From: Herbiconiux sp.
GTDB taxonomy: Bacteria > Actinomycetota > Actinomycetes > Actinomycetales > Microbacteriaceae
Direction: 5' to 3'
Assembly (NCBI RefSeq): GCF_004297105.1
Contig: NZ_SCVE01000010.1
Coordinates: 48,562 to 112,561, forward strand
Length of the DNA stretch: 64,000 nt
Shown here: in pieces, positions 1 to 7,951 of the stretch
How positions within the stretch are numbered: position 1 is the stretch's first letter
Layout of the letters: every line of letters begins with the position of its first letter
Translations under genes and position numbers: made by a program
The notes under the pieces: model-generated
Told to the model about the DNA's origin: nothing
What the model saw: only the letters and a program-made list of their open reading frames with translations
Databases searched by the model: none

Positions 1-984
1 GTCGAGCCCGATCGGCGAGTGCAGCGACGCGAGGGCGGATTCGTCGATGCCGCGTTCGCGCAGCTTCGCGATCCGCCGCTCATGGGTGGCGCGCGAGCCC
101 ATCGCGCCCACGTAAGCCACGGGCAGCGCCAAGGCGGCCTCGATCAGGGGTACGTCGAACTTGTCGTCGTGAGTCAGGATGCACACCACGGTGCGCTCGT
201 CGACCTCCGTCTGGGCGAGGTAGTCGGTGGGCCACTGGTTCACCACCTCGGCGGCGGGGAAACGATCCGGGGTGGCGAAGACCGGCCGCGCATCGCACAC
301 GGTGACCCGGTAGCCGAGCAGAGCCGCGGCGTTCGAGAGCGCCACCGAGAAGTCGACCGCCCCGAACACGATCAGGCGCGCGGGCGGAGCACTCACGAGG
401 AACACCGCATCGACCGCCGCCCCCTCGCACTCGACCTGCCGTCGCACCGATCGCCCCGCGTGGATGCTCGCCCGCAACTCCTCGCGCACCCGCTGCCGCA
501 CGCGCCCTGACGTGTGGTTCACGAGCGGCGCGGCGGTGCCGGCGGATGCGGCGAGGAGCTCGAGCGGACCCTCCGCGCTCTCGCACAGCAGCGCTACCCC
601 CGCTGCGCGGCCGTCGCGAGCGTTCTCGAGTTCCGCTCGCACGTCGTCGGGGACGGCATTCCGCGCGCCCACGGGAGCGATCTCCTGCACCGACACCGTC
701 AGGCGGCCGCCGCAGGAGAGTCCGACCGCGAACGCGTCATCATCCGTGAAACCGAATGTGCAGACCTCCGCCGAACCGGTCTCCAGAACCCGGGTGCACG
801 CCTCGTACACGGCGCCTTCGACGCAGCCGCCGGAGATGCTGCCGATCACGCGGCCCTCGTCGTCGACCGCCATGGATGTGCCCAAGGCACGCGGCGCACT
901 GCCGTCGACGGCGATCACGGTCGCCACCGCGAGACGGCGCCCGCTCGCGAGCGAGGAGAGCAGAGCCGACGCGAGTTCGAGCAT
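1..984 (-). CDS. xdhC: XdhC/CoxI family protein, molybdenum hydroxylase maturation factor (3'-truncated by window edge)
   Basis: XdhC proteins bind and insert sulfurated molybdenum cofactor into xanthine dehydrogenase-type enzymes. The N-terminal XdhC/CoxI domain has the SGGCVEG motif near residue 52 and LSCGG near residue 90. A C-terminal Rossmann-like part follows (VFGAVDFS near residue 205, VGAMGSR near 298), and the visible end reads LHSPIGLD, close to the normal family C-terminus. 328 codons are visible, so only a short tail is missing. The start is the ATG at 984 after a GAGAGGAC-like ribosome site. The xanthine dehydrogenase subunits are not in the window and probably lie to the left. 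The Mo-cofactor nucleotidyltransferase at 20586 and the urate genes fit one purine-oxidation pathway. Confidence 0.9.
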   Translation of the reverse strand, partial: MLELASALLSSLASGRRLAVATVIAVDGSAPRALGTSMAVDDEGRVIGSISGGCVEGAVYEACTRVLETGSAEVCTFGFTDDDAFAVGLSCGGRLTVSVQEIAPVGARNAVPDDVRAELENARDGRAAGVALLCESAEGPLELLAASAGTAAPLVNHTSGRVRQRVREELRASIHAGRSVRRQVECEGAAVDAVFLVSAPPARLIVFGAVDFSVALSNAAALLGYRVTVCDARPVFATPDRFPAAEVVNQWPTDYLAQTEVDERTVVCILTHDDKFDVPLIEAALALPVAYVGAMGSRATHERRIAKLRERGIDESALASLHSPIGLD

Positions 985-1016
985 CCGTTCACCGTCCTCT
1001 CCGTCATCAGCCTGAC

Positions 1017-1028
1017 ACACGGGCGTGT
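1017..1028. promoter_or_regulatory. Palindrome in the divergent xdhC/amidohydrolase promoter region
   Basis: ACACG-GG-CGTGT is a perfect 5-bp inverted repeat with a 2-nt spacer. It sits in the 56-bp gap between two divergent genes and 13 nt before the ATG at 1041. Position and symmetry suggest an operator; no regulator can be assigned. The gene at 1041 has no clear Shine-Dalgarno sequence, so its mRNA may have a very short leader. Confidence 0.3.
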
Positions 1029-1040
1029 TAGAAATTCCCC

Positions 1041-2387
1041 ATGATCATCATCCACGATGCCGACCATGTCTTCGTCGACGCCCAGACGGAGAGCACCGGC
1101 ACCACCCTGACCGTCACGGATGTGGTGCAGGGCATCGGCGATCGGGCGCACACGCAGGCAGCCGCATCCGGGGCACCCCTCGACGCGGAGGTCGTTCACC
1201 TCGACGCCACGGGATGCGTCGTGACCCCCGGGCTCGTCAATGCTCATCACCACCTGCTGCAGAGCGCCTTCCGAACCCTCCCCGGCACCCGGGGCGTGCC
1301 GATGCACGTCTGGCTGCCCACGATGGCCGCCGAGTATGCGCGCATCGGAATCGATCCCGAACTCGCGCGTGCCTCTGCGCTCGTCGGGGTCGCCGAAGGT
1401 CTCTTGAGCGGCGTCACCACCGTCGCCGACCACCACCTCACCTGGCCGTCCGGCGCCGACACGGTCGGCATCGCCCGTGCCACGGCCGACGCTGCCCGCG
1501 AGCTCGGGGGTCGCCTCGCTTTAGTGCGCGGGTCGGCCCGCGACGACCCCGAGGAGGCCGCCGCATCCGCCGACGCGATCGCCGATGCGCTGGTTCCGGA
1601 TGCTCCGCACGGCATCACCGCCGACGGTCTCTTCCAGCTCGCGGTCGGCCCGGCCGGCGTGCACAGCGACAGCGAGGCCACGTTCCGGCTGCTCGGCGAG
1701 GTGGCCTCACGTCGCGGACTCCGCCGCCGCACCCAGGCCAATGAGCAGGTCGACGTGGCGATCGCGCTCGAGAAGTACGGCCGGCGCCCGATCGCGCTGC
1801 TCGAGGAGTGGGGCTGGCTCGCCGACGACGTCACGCTCGCGCACCTCTGCGCCGTCACCGACGACGAGATCGCCCAGCTCGCCGCGCACGGTGTGACCGC
1901 GACGCACGCCCCCGGATGCGACCTGCCGATGGGCTGGGGCATCGCCCCCGTCGCGGCGCTGCGCGAGGCGGGCATCCCGGTGGGGCTCGGCACGAGCGGC
2001 GGCGGCAGCAACGACGCGGGCCATCTGCTCGCGGATGCCCGGCTGGCGATGCAGGTCGCCCCGCTCGTCGGGCCGCCCATCGATGCTCGCGGCATCCTGT
2101 CGATGGCAACGTCGGGCTCGGCGATCGGCCTCGGCCGCCCCGAGCTCGGCCACCTGCGGCCGGGCGCCGCCGCCGACCTCTGCGTCTGGGACGTGTCGGG
2201 CGTCGCCGACGCGGGCGTCGCCGACCCCGTGGCCGGCCTGCTGTGGGCGTCGCCGGGCCGCCGCCCGAGGCACGTCGTGGTGGCCGGCCGGGTCGTGGTG
2301 CGCGACTACGAGCTCGTCGCCCACGACCAGCGTTCCCTCGCGGCAGACCTCACGCGACTTCTGGCCGCCCGCCGCGCCGCCCGGTGA
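1041..2387 (+). CDS. Amidohydrolase of the TrzN / 8-oxoguanine deaminase branch with altered metal ligands
   Basis: A 448-aa amidohydrolase-superfamily TIM barrel with the small flanking beta domain. The first metal pair HxH is present (H69, H71 in AHHHLLQ), as is the strand-6 histidine (H268 in LAHLC). The usual strand-5 HTHLAE motif reads RTQANE (residues 230-235): the ligand His is Gln, while the acid/base Glu is kept. The strand-8 Asp of GVDG is Ser319 in GTSGGGSND. Loss of that Asp is known in the TrzN branch, where Thr occupies the position; the Gln at the His position is less expected. Relatives deaminate 8-oxoguanine or hydrolyse s-triazines. Substrate here is unknown; divergence from xdhC suggests a purine-like heterocycle. 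It may use a remodelled mononuclear metal site or be catalytically impaired. Confidence 0.85.
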   Translation: MIIIHDADHVFVDAQTESTGTTLTVTDVVQGIGDRAHTQAAASGAPLDAEVVHLDATGCVVTPGLVNAHHHLLQSAFRTLPGTRGVPMHVWLPTMAAEYARIGIDPELARASALVGVAEGLLSGVTTVADHHLTWPSGADTVGIARATADAARELGGRLALVRGSARDDPEEAAASADAIADALVPDAPHGITADGLFQLAVGPAGVHSDSEATFRLLGEVASRRGLRRRTQANEQVDVAIALEKYGRRPIALLEEWGWLADDVTLAHLCAVTDDEIAQLAAHGVTATHAPGCDLPMGWGIAPVAALREAGIPVGLGTSGGGSNDAGHLLADARLAMQVAPLVGPPIDARGILSMATSGSAIGLGRPELGHLRPGAAADLCVWDVSGVADAGVADPVAGLLWASPGRRPRHVVVAGRVVVRDYELVAHDQRSLAADLTRLLAARRAAR

Positions 2388-2416
2388 CGGCATCTGCGGC
2401 GGAACGCGCGCGCCGG

Positions 2417-3010
2417 TTGCCACAACGCATGGCAACCCGCATCCGACCCCACCCACTCATCGACCCACGCACGCGCACACACCACGCCGACGTGCCACAA
2501 ACTGCGGCCTACACGCGCCACTTGCCACAACTTGTGGCAACCAGAAGTAGGGCACACCCGCCCGCACGCTCCCGGCCCCATCGAGTCGCCACCAAGTGTT
2601 GCCCAGGGGCGCGGGTTGCCACAACTTGTGGCAACCAGAAGTAGGGCACACCCGCCCGCATGCTCCCGGCCCCATCGAGTTGCCGCCAAGTGTTGCCCAG
2701 GGGCGCGGGTTGCCACAACTTGTGGCAACCCGGAGTAGGGCCGCACCTGCACGTACCCGCGCGCGGCATCGAGTTGCCACCACGTGTTGCCCAGGCCCGG
2801 CAATTGCCACAACTTGTGGCAATCCGGAGCGGGGCCACACCTACACGCACCCGCCCGCAACATCGAGTTGCCACCACATGTTGCCCAGGGGCGCTGGTTG
2901 CCACAACTTGTGGCAACCAGGAGTGGAGCCGCGCGTGCACGCACCCGCGCGCGGCATCGAGTTGCCACCACGTGTTGCCCAGGGGCGCGGGTTGCCACAA
3001 CTTGTGGCAA
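2417..3010. repeat. Array of TTGCCACAA-C-TTGTGGCAA palindromes, period 94 bp
   Basis: Six exact copies of a 19-bp palindrome (9-bp arms, one central base) start at 2522, 2616, 2710, 2804, 2898 and 2992, each exactly 94 bp after the last. A degenerate copy with a CGCA centre starts at 2417. The 75-bp interval is also conserved with substitutions and contains a TTGCCACCACGTGTTGCCC-like segment. The array fills the 641-bp gap between two convergent genes (ends 2387 and 3029). There is no T-run after the hairpins, so a classical terminator is not evident. The same core recurs with period 72 bp at 31383-31803. No gene is seen here. Confidence 0.95.
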
Positions 3011-3028
3011 CCCGGAGGAGGGGCGCGG

Positions 3029-4015
3029 CTAGAGCTCGAGCACCAGGCGCGGGCACGCCGCGCGCGAGACGCAGATCATCATGACCTCGTTCGCCTCCTG
3101 CTCGTCGGGGGTGAGCACCGAGTCGCGGTGCTCGACCTCGCCCGACACCACGGGCGTCTCGCAGGTACCGCAGGTGCCCTCGCGGCACGACGACAACACC
3201 AGTACGCCGGCATCCTCCACCACCTCGAGGATCGTGCGATCCGGCGGCACCGTCACGGTGAGCCCCGAGATCTCGAGCTCCACCTCGAAGGCCTCATGCC
3301 GCACCGGTTCGGCCACCGCACGAGCCTCGAAGCGCTCGAGATGCAGGGTGCCCGACGGCCAGCGAGCGGATGCGGCAAACGACTCGAGCTCGGTGAGCAT
3401 CCGCGCCGGCCCGCAGCAGTACACCGCAACAGGTTTCGAGACAGAACCACCGGAGAGAGACGCGAGGTCGAGCCGGTGCCCCGCCTCCGGCGTGTACACC
3501 GAGACGTGTGACCCGTACGAGGCGACGAGCTCGTCGACGAAGGGCATCCGCTCGAGCGAGCGCCCGGCGTAGTGCAGCTCCCAGGAGACCCCGGCCGCGG
3601 CCACGGCGCGCACCATCGGCAGGATCGGCGTGATGCCGATGCCCCCCGCCACGAACACGTAGTGCGGCATCAACGGAGTCGACGCGGGCGGCAGCGACAG
3701 CGCGAAGTGGTTGAGCGGCCCCCGCACCCGTAGCGACGTGCCCTCGACGATGTGCTCGTGCACGTGCAGCGATCCGCCGCGCCCGTCGGGCTCGCGCAGC
3801 ACGGCGACCGTGTACCGGGAGAGATCCGACGGGTCGCCGCAGAGCGAGTACTGCCGCTCCACGCCCTCCTGCACCGTCACGTCGAGGTGCGCTCCCGGCG
3901 CCCAGGCGGGCAGCGACGACCCGTCGGCGGCCCGCAGCTCGAGCAGCACGACATCCGTCGCCACCGCCCGCGCCGCCGACACGACCATCTCGATCTCGGC
4001 CAGCTCGACACTCAC
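3029..4015 (-). CDS. PDR/VanB-family reductase (flavin, NAD(P) and C-terminal 2Fe-2S ferredoxin domain)
   Basis: A 328-aa single-chain electron-transfer reductase of the phthalate dioxygenase reductase / vanillate demethylase reductase type. It moves electrons from NAD(P)H through flavin to a 2Fe-2S centre and on to a Rieske oxygenase. The flavin-binding barrel is N-terminal (RQYSLCGDPSD near residue 75), followed by an NAD-binding segment (FVAGGIGITPI near 123). The C-terminal plant-type ferredoxin has CREGTCGTC and a fourth Cys in MICVS. The start is GTG at 4015, behind GGGGG at 8-nt spacing, overlapping the stop of the 33-codon ORF at 4012-4113. No oxygenase partner is in the window, so its target is unknown. 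The XRE-cupin regulator lies just upstream in the same direction. Confidence 0.88.
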   Translation of the reverse strand: MSVELAEIEMVVSAARAVATDVVLLELRAADGSSLPAWAPGAHLDVTVQEGVERQYSLCGDPSDLSRYTVAVLREPDGRGGSLHVHEHIVEGTSLRVRGPLNHFALSLPPASTPLMPHYVFVAGGIGITPILPMVRAVAAAGVSWELHYAGRSLERMPFVDELVASYGSHVSVYTPEAGHRLDLASLSGGSVSKPVAVYCCGPARMLTELESFAASARWPSGTLHLERFEARAVAEPVRHEAFEVELEISGLTVTVPPDRTILEVVEDAGVLVLSSCREGTCGTCETPVVSGEVEHRDSVLTPDEQEANEVMMICVSRAACPRLVLEL

Positions 4016-4113
4016 GACACGACCCCCACGAACGAGACGACCGCGAACAAGACGAACGACACGAGCAAGACGAACGACACGAGCAACACGAACGACTCGG
4101 ACAACACGATCAC
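4012..4113 (-). CDS. 33-aa repetitive hydrophobic peptide between regulator and reductase
   Basis: A reading frame too short for most gene callers. Its GTG (4113-4111) overlaps the TGA of the XRE-cupin gene in a GTGA junction. Its own TGA (4014-4012) overlaps the GTG of the reductase. All codons end in G or C. It encodes one very hydrophobic segment built from a six-residue repeat (LLVSFV, roughly three copies), so it would be a single-span membrane peptide. Perfect coupling on both sides and periodic GC3 argue for translation. The underlying 18-bp tandem repeat could also produce this by chance. Function unknown. Confidence 0.45.
   Translation of the reverse strand: MIVLSESFVLLVSFVLLVSFVLFAVVSFVGVVS
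4048..4108. repeat. 18-bp tandem repeat inside the micro-ORF
   Basis: Two identical 18-bp units (CAAGACGAACGACACGAG at 4048-4065 and 4066-4083), a third diverged unit (4084-4101) and a partial fourth. The unit length keeps reading frame and encodes the six-residue hydrophobic repeat on the minus strand. Confidence 0.85.
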
Positions 4114-4670
4114 GACCCCGCCCGCCGCTCTTTCACGATGAACAGGTGGTACTCGCCGTCGCCCCGCGAGCACCAGCGGTGCAGGGTGCCTCCGGCGTAG
4201 TGGATCGAGTCGCCCGGCTCCAGCTCGAACTCCCCCTCGTCGGCGAGGTCGACGAGCACGGAACCGCCCACGACGTGCAGGAACTCGTCTTCCTCGTGGG
4301 TGTAGAACTCGCCGAGCGAACGGTTCGAACCGCGGAACTCCAGGGGGATGAAGGGCACGTCGCCGTGCACCAGGATGCGGGCCTCGCCACCGCCGAACGG
4401 CCCCTGCGGCCCCTCCCTCCGCCGCACCATCGACACCCGCCCGGTGCCGGTCGTGGGGGGCAGCAGGTCGTCGGTGGCCGCGGCGATCAGCTCGATCTGG
4501 CTGGAGCCGAGTGCCCGCGCGATCTTCTCGAGCGACACCATGCTGGGCCGCGCCTGCCCACGTTCGAGCTGGCTGAGGAACGGATGCGACAGCCCGGCGA
4601 GCCGCGCCAGCTCCACGAGCGTGAGGCCGCGAGCGCGGCGGAACGAGCGGATGCGCGCGCCGAGGCGCAC
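4110..4670 (-). CDS. XRE-family regulator with C-terminal cupin domain
   Basis: A 186-aa one-component regulator: helix-turn-helix at residues 1-60 (RGLTLVELARLAGLSHPFLS, SQLERGQARPS) and a cupin barrel at about 105-180 (THEEDEFLHVVGG, LEPGDSIHYAGG, LHRWCSRG). Such proteins sense a small ligand or metal in the cupin and control nearby catabolic genes. The first conventional start is the GTG at 4670. A much better Shine-Dalgarno, AAGGAGGTG (4719-4711), lies 6 nt before an in-frame ATC at 4706, which would add 12 residues and give a fuller N-terminus. Divergent from the operon at 4944, which it may control together with the downstream reductase. Confidence 0.88.
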   Translation of the reverse strand: MRLGARIRSFRRARGLTLVELARLAGLSHPFLSQLERGQARPSMVSLEKIARALGSSQIELIAAATDDLLPPTTGTGRVSMVRRREGPQGPFGGGEARILVHGDVPFIPLEFRGSNRSLGEFYTHEEDEFLHVVGGSVLVDLADEGEFELEPGDSIHYAGGTLHRWCSRGDGEYHLFIVKERRAGS

Positions 4671-4703
4671 GGTCTGCTCGTCGAGTGCGACGCTTCCAGA
4701 CGT

Positions 4704-4719
4704 GATGGGGCACCTCCTT
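4704..4719 (-). promoter_or_regulatory. Strong ribosome site followed by in-frame ATC, possible non-standard start
   Basis: AAGGAGGTG (4719-4711), CCCC, then ATC (4706-4704), in frame with the XRE-cupin gene and with no ATG/GTG/TTG at usable spacing. The nearest conventional start is GTG at 4670, 36 nt further down without a good ribosome site. Confidence 0.4.
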
Positions 4720-4844
4720 CTGCTCGCCCTGTCAGTGAGACAGTAACCACGAAACGCGCCCCGCGCGAAATCGTCCCCACCCGCAATTTACATTCGGAAA
4801 TGCTCGCGTTACGCGCCGGAAACGAGCCGTCCGTAGCGTGGCCC

Positions 4845-4863
4845 ATGTTGAACCCATCAACAT
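4845..4863. promoter_or_regulatory. Inverted repeat ATGTTGA-N5-TCAACAT, candidate operator
   Basis: A perfect 7-bp inverted repeat with a 5-bp spacer in the 273-bp gap between the XRE-cupin gene and the divergent catabolic operon, 81 bp before the ATG at 4944. Size and position suit a dimeric XRE regulator. The rest of this gap holds AT-richer stretches around 4785-4800 that could contain promoters, but no clear -35/-10 pair. Confidence 0.4.
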
Positions 4864-4943
4864 CCATGCCAACGATCACCTCGACGACGCGATGATCATC
4901 ACCCGGGTCTGAGAGACCTGTCGTCTGAGGGGAGATCGCTTCG

Positions 4944-6245
4944 ATGAACGTCCTCCCCCGCACCCTCACCCGGCTAACGGATGCCACCCTCGCCGACGGT
5001 TCGCGGGTCGACGTGGAGATCACCGGCGACACGGTCACGGCGGTCACGCCGGCCGGCAGCGGTGACGGCGACAGTCACATCAGCCGCCGAGGAACCACCG
5101 GCGCCGACGCCGACGCCGACTCCACCCTCAACCTCGACGGCTTCCTGCTCCTCACGGCCCCGGCCGAGCCGCACGCCCACCTCGACAAGGCCCTCAGCTG
5201 GGATCTGATCGAGCCGCCGATGGGAGACCTCGTTCTCGCCATCGAGTCGTGGAAGCGCTACTCGGCGGGCATGACCACGGAGTCGATCGCCGACCGCGCC
5301 CGGCAGCAGGCCCTCGCGATGCTGGCGAACGGCATCACCGCCATCCGCTGCCACGTCGACCTGCTCTCGGGCGATGAGCCGATGCGCGGCGTGCGCGCCC
5401 TCGTGCAGGTGCGCGATGAACTCAGGGAGCTGCTCGACCTCGAACTCGTGGCCCTCGCCGGCCCGAACGTGCCGAGCGGGCAGGTGCTCGAGGCCCTCGA
5501 ACTCGGCGTCGACCTCGTGGGCGGCGCCCCCCACCTCGCCGACGACCCCGATGCCGACCTCCGCCGCCTGCTCGCCATCGCCGCGAGCCAGGGGGTCGGG
5601 GTCGACATGCACACCGATGAGAGTCTCGGCGGAGCGCTCACCCTGCGCACCCTGGCCTCCGTGGTGCGCGACTGGCCCTCCACCCAGCCGGTGACCGCGG
5701 GGCACTGCGTGCGGCTCGGCACCCTCGAGCAGGCCGAACTGGCCGAGGTCGTGGCCGAGATCGTGCGGAGCGACATCGGCATCGTCACGCTCCCCATCAC
5801 GAACCTCTACCTGCAGGGCTGGGAGCATCCGGTCTCCACCCCTCGCGGTCTCACCGCCGTGCGCGCCCTGCTCGACGCGGGAGCGCGGCTGGGCGCCGGC
5901 GCCGACAACGTGCGCGACCCCTTCAACCCCGTAGGGCGCAGCGACGCTCTCGAGACCGCCTCGCTGCTGGTCACGGCCGGCCACCTCACGCTCGACGAGG
6001 CCTACGCCGCCGTGTCGAGCGGCGCTCGCTCGGTCATGAGCCTGCCCGAGGCCGGCGTGGTGGTCGGCGCCAAGGCCGAGCTCCTCGCGGTGCGTGGCGT
6101 GAACCTCTCGGATGTCGTCGCCAACGCCTCGGCCGACCGCTACGTCGTGCACGCCGGCCGTCTGGTCGCCCAGAGCGAAGTCACCCGCCACATCGCCCCC
6201 ATCATCACGTCCCGATCCACCGAAGCCATTCTCGAAACGAGGTGA
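4944..6245 (+). CDS. Cytosine-deaminase-like metal-dependent amidohydrolase
   Basis: A 433-aa amidohydrolase of the CodA-like branch. Motifs visible: PAEPHAHLDKAL (first HxH) near residue 75, IRCHVDLLSG near 135, DMHTDE near 222, a GHCVRLG histidine near 253, and GAGADNVRDPFNP with the strand-8 Asp near 320. All metal ligands expected of the family appear present. Family members deaminate cytosine, isocytosine, creatinine or related ring amidines, or open cyclic imides. The start follows GGGGAGA with 9-nt spacing. First gene of an eight-gene unit with an ABC importer, oxidoreductases and a creatininase-family hydrolase, so it probably acts on the imported N-compound. The exact reaction is not determinable. 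Confidence 0.85.
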   Translation: MNVLPRTLTRLTDATLADGSRVDVEITGDTVTAVTPAGSGDGDSHISRRGTTGADADADSTLNLDGFLLLTAPAEPHAHLDKALSWDLIEPPMGDLVLAIESWKRYSAGMTTESIADRARQQALAMLANGITAIRCHVDLLSGDEPMRGVRALVQVRDELRELLDLELVALAGPNVPSGQVLEALELGVDLVGGAPHLADDPDADLRRLLAIAASQGVGVDMHTDESLGGALTLRTLASVVRDWPSTQPVTAGHCVRLGTLEQAELAEVVAEIVRSDIGIVTLPITNLYLQGWEHPVSTPRGLTAVRALLDAGARLGAGADNVRDPFNPVGRSDALETASLLVTAGHLTLDEAYAAVSSGARSVMSLPEAGVVVGAKAELLAVRGVNLSDVVANASADRYVVHAGRLVAQSEVTRHIAPIITSRSTEAILETR

Positions 6246-6253
6246 GAAGCTCC

Positions 6254-7027
6254 ATGTCCATCGCCACCCCTCCTGTCGCTCCCGCGACCACGACCGATCA
6301 GCTGTTGCATTTCGAGGACGTCGCCATGACGTTCCCGAACGGCACGACGGCGCTCTCCGGAGTGTCACTGACCGTCAACCGCGGCGAGTTCGTCACCGTC
6401 GTCGGCCCCTCCGGATGCGGCAAGAGCACCCTGTTGCGCATCGCATCCGGTCTCACCCCCGCCACCGAGGGCGTCACGCAGGTCGACACGAGCCGCATCG
6501 GCTACGTCTTCCAGGATGCGACGCTGCTCCCCTGGCGCGACGTGCAGTCCAACGTGGAACTGCTCGCCGAGCTGAACGGAAAGCCCAAGAAGGACAGGCA
6601 GAAGACGGCCAAGGAGGCCATCGACCTCGTGGGCCTGACCGGCTTCGAGAAGCATCTCCCCCGCACGCTCTCGGGCGGCATGAAGATGCGCACGAGCCTC
6701 GCCCGCAGCCTCACCCTCGACCCCGAGCTCTTCCTCTTCGACGAGCCGTTCGGCGCACTCGACGAGATCACCCGCGAGCGCCTCAACGACGAGCTCATCA
6801 AGCTCTTCACCGAGCAGCAGTTCGCCGGCCTCTTCATCACGCACTCCGTGTCGGAAGCGGTGTACCTCTCCACCAAGGTCGTCGTCATGTCGGGCCGCCC
6901 CGGCAAGATCGTCGACGAGTTCCCGGTGGAGTTCCCCTTCCCCCGCGACCCCGACATCCGCTTCACCGCCGAATTCGCCGAACTCTGCGGCCAGGTCTCG
7001 CACGCACTCCGAGAGGGCCACCACTGA
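6254..7027 (+). CDS. ABC transporter ATP-binding protein (NitT/TauT type)
   Basis: A 257-aa ATPase. Walker [11 protein letters not shown]-loop YVFQDATLLPW, signature LSGGMKMRTSLARSL, Walker [14 protein letters not shown] and H-loop FITHSVSEAVYL are all intact. The QDATLLPWR wording is typical of nitrate/sulfonate/ThiZ-like importers. The chosen ATG at 6254 has GAGGTGAG upstream overlapping the stop of the amidohydrolase; a GTG at 6242 is less well placed. It energises the permease at 7062 and works with the lipoprotein at 8010. Confidence 0.93.
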   Translation: MSIATPPVAPATTTDQLLHFEDVAMTFPNGTTALSGVSLTVNRGEFVTVVGPSGCGKSTLLRIASGLTPATEGVTQVDTSRIGYVFQDATLLPWRDVQSNVELLAELNGKPKKDRQKTAKEAIDLVGLTGFEKHLPRTLSGGMKMRTSLARSLTLDPELFLFDEPFGALDEITRERLNDELIKLFTEQQFAGLFITHSVSEAVYLSTKVVVMSGRPGKIVDEFPVEFPFPRDPDIRFTAEFAELCGQVSHALREGHH

Positions 7028-7061
7028 TGATCCCCGCAGCTCCCCGAGAAGGCGACCGCTC

Positions 7062-7910
7062 ATGACCACCACGCCCCCGGCTCCCCCGAAGAACCGCACC
7101 CTGATGCGGCCCGCCACCGTGCGCACCACGAAGAACCGGACGGCGACCTGGCTGCCGCCGATCGCGGTGTTCGCGGGCGTTCTGGCCATCTGGTACGCCA
7201 TCAGCTACCTGATCCTCGACGAGAAGCGCCGCTTCCTGATGCCTCCGCCCCACGAGGTGCTCGCGGCGTTCTTCGACCCGAAGACCTTCAACGAACTCGT
7301 GGTGGCGCTGGGGCGCACCACCTTCGTGGCTCTCATCGGCCTCGCCGTGGCGATCGTGATCGGCGTGCTCTGGGCCATCGCGATGAGCCAGGCCAAATGG
7401 GTCGAGCGCTCGCTCTACCCCTACGCGGTGGTGCTCCAGTGCATCCCGATCCTGGCGCTCGTGCCGCTGATCGGCTTCTGGTTCGGCTTCGACTACCCGG
7501 CCCGCATCATCGTGTGCGTGATGATCGCGCTGTTCCCGATGGTCTCGAACACCCTCTTCGGCCTCCAGTCGGTCGATCGCGGGCAGCGTGAGCTCTTCCA
7601 GCTGCAGCGCGCCAACCGCTGGACGGTGCTCACCAAGCTCGAGTTCCCCGCCGCCCTGCCGGCGATCTTCGCCGGGATGCGCATCTCCGCCGGTCTCGCC
7701 GTGGTCGGCGCCATCGTCGGCGACTTCTTCTTCCGCCGCGGAGACCCGGGTCTCGGGTCCCTGCTCAGCACCTACACCTCGCGGCTCCAGTCCGCAGAGC
7801 TGTTCGCCGCGATCATCACCGCAGCGCTCCTCGGAGTGGCGATCTTCGCCATCTTCGGCTGGATCGGCAAGCGCGTCGTCGGTCGTTGGTACGACTTCTC
7901 GGCCAGCTGA
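7062..7910 (+). CDS. ABC transporter permease (NitT/TauT type)
   Basis: A 282-aa inner-membrane permease with about six predicted transmembrane segments (first at about residues 27-47, last at about 252-270). The cytoplasmic coupling region reads KLEFPAALPAIFAGMRIS, matching the EAA-loop of this class. Ribosome site GAGAAGG lies 9 nt before the ATG. It forms a homodimeric channel with the ATPase encoded just upstream. The N-terminal 27 residues are basic and hydrophilic. Confidence 0.92.
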   Translation: MTTTPPAPPKNRTLMRPATVRTTKNRTATWLPPIAVFAGVLAIWYAISYLILDEKRRFLMPPPHEVLAAFFDPKTFNELVVALGRTTFVALIGLAVAIVIGVLWAIAMSQAKWVERSLYPYAVVLQCIPILALVPLIGFWFGFDYPARIIVCVMIALFPMVSNTLFGLQSVDRGQRELFQLQRANRWTVLTKLEFPAALPAIFAGMRISAGLAVVGAIVGDFFFRRGDPGLGSLLSTYTSRLQSAELFAAIITAALLGVAIFAIFGWIGKRVVGRWYDFSAS

Positions 7911-7923
7911 GCCACGACGACCT

Positions 7924-7951
7924 CCGGATGCGGCCCTCGGGCGGCATCCGG
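7924..7951. other. Intercistronic stem-loop before the substrate-binding protein gene
   Basis: CCGGATGC-N12-GCATCCGG, an 8-bp perfect stem in the 99-bp gap between permease and binding protein. Such hairpins often stabilise or adjust relative expression of the binding-protein message. It has no T-run and incorporates the GGATGC word that is frequent throughout the window. Confidence 0.35.

Noticed and set aside
2417..3010. CRISPR array
   Set aside because: The intervals between palindromes are near-identical rather than unique spacers, the period is 94 bp, and no cas genes are in the window.
4012..4713. Frameshifted XRE-cupin protein with a membrane tail
   Set aside because: The alternative frame downstream could be reached by a frameshift, but no slippery site is visible and a separate coupled micro-ORF explains the overlap better.
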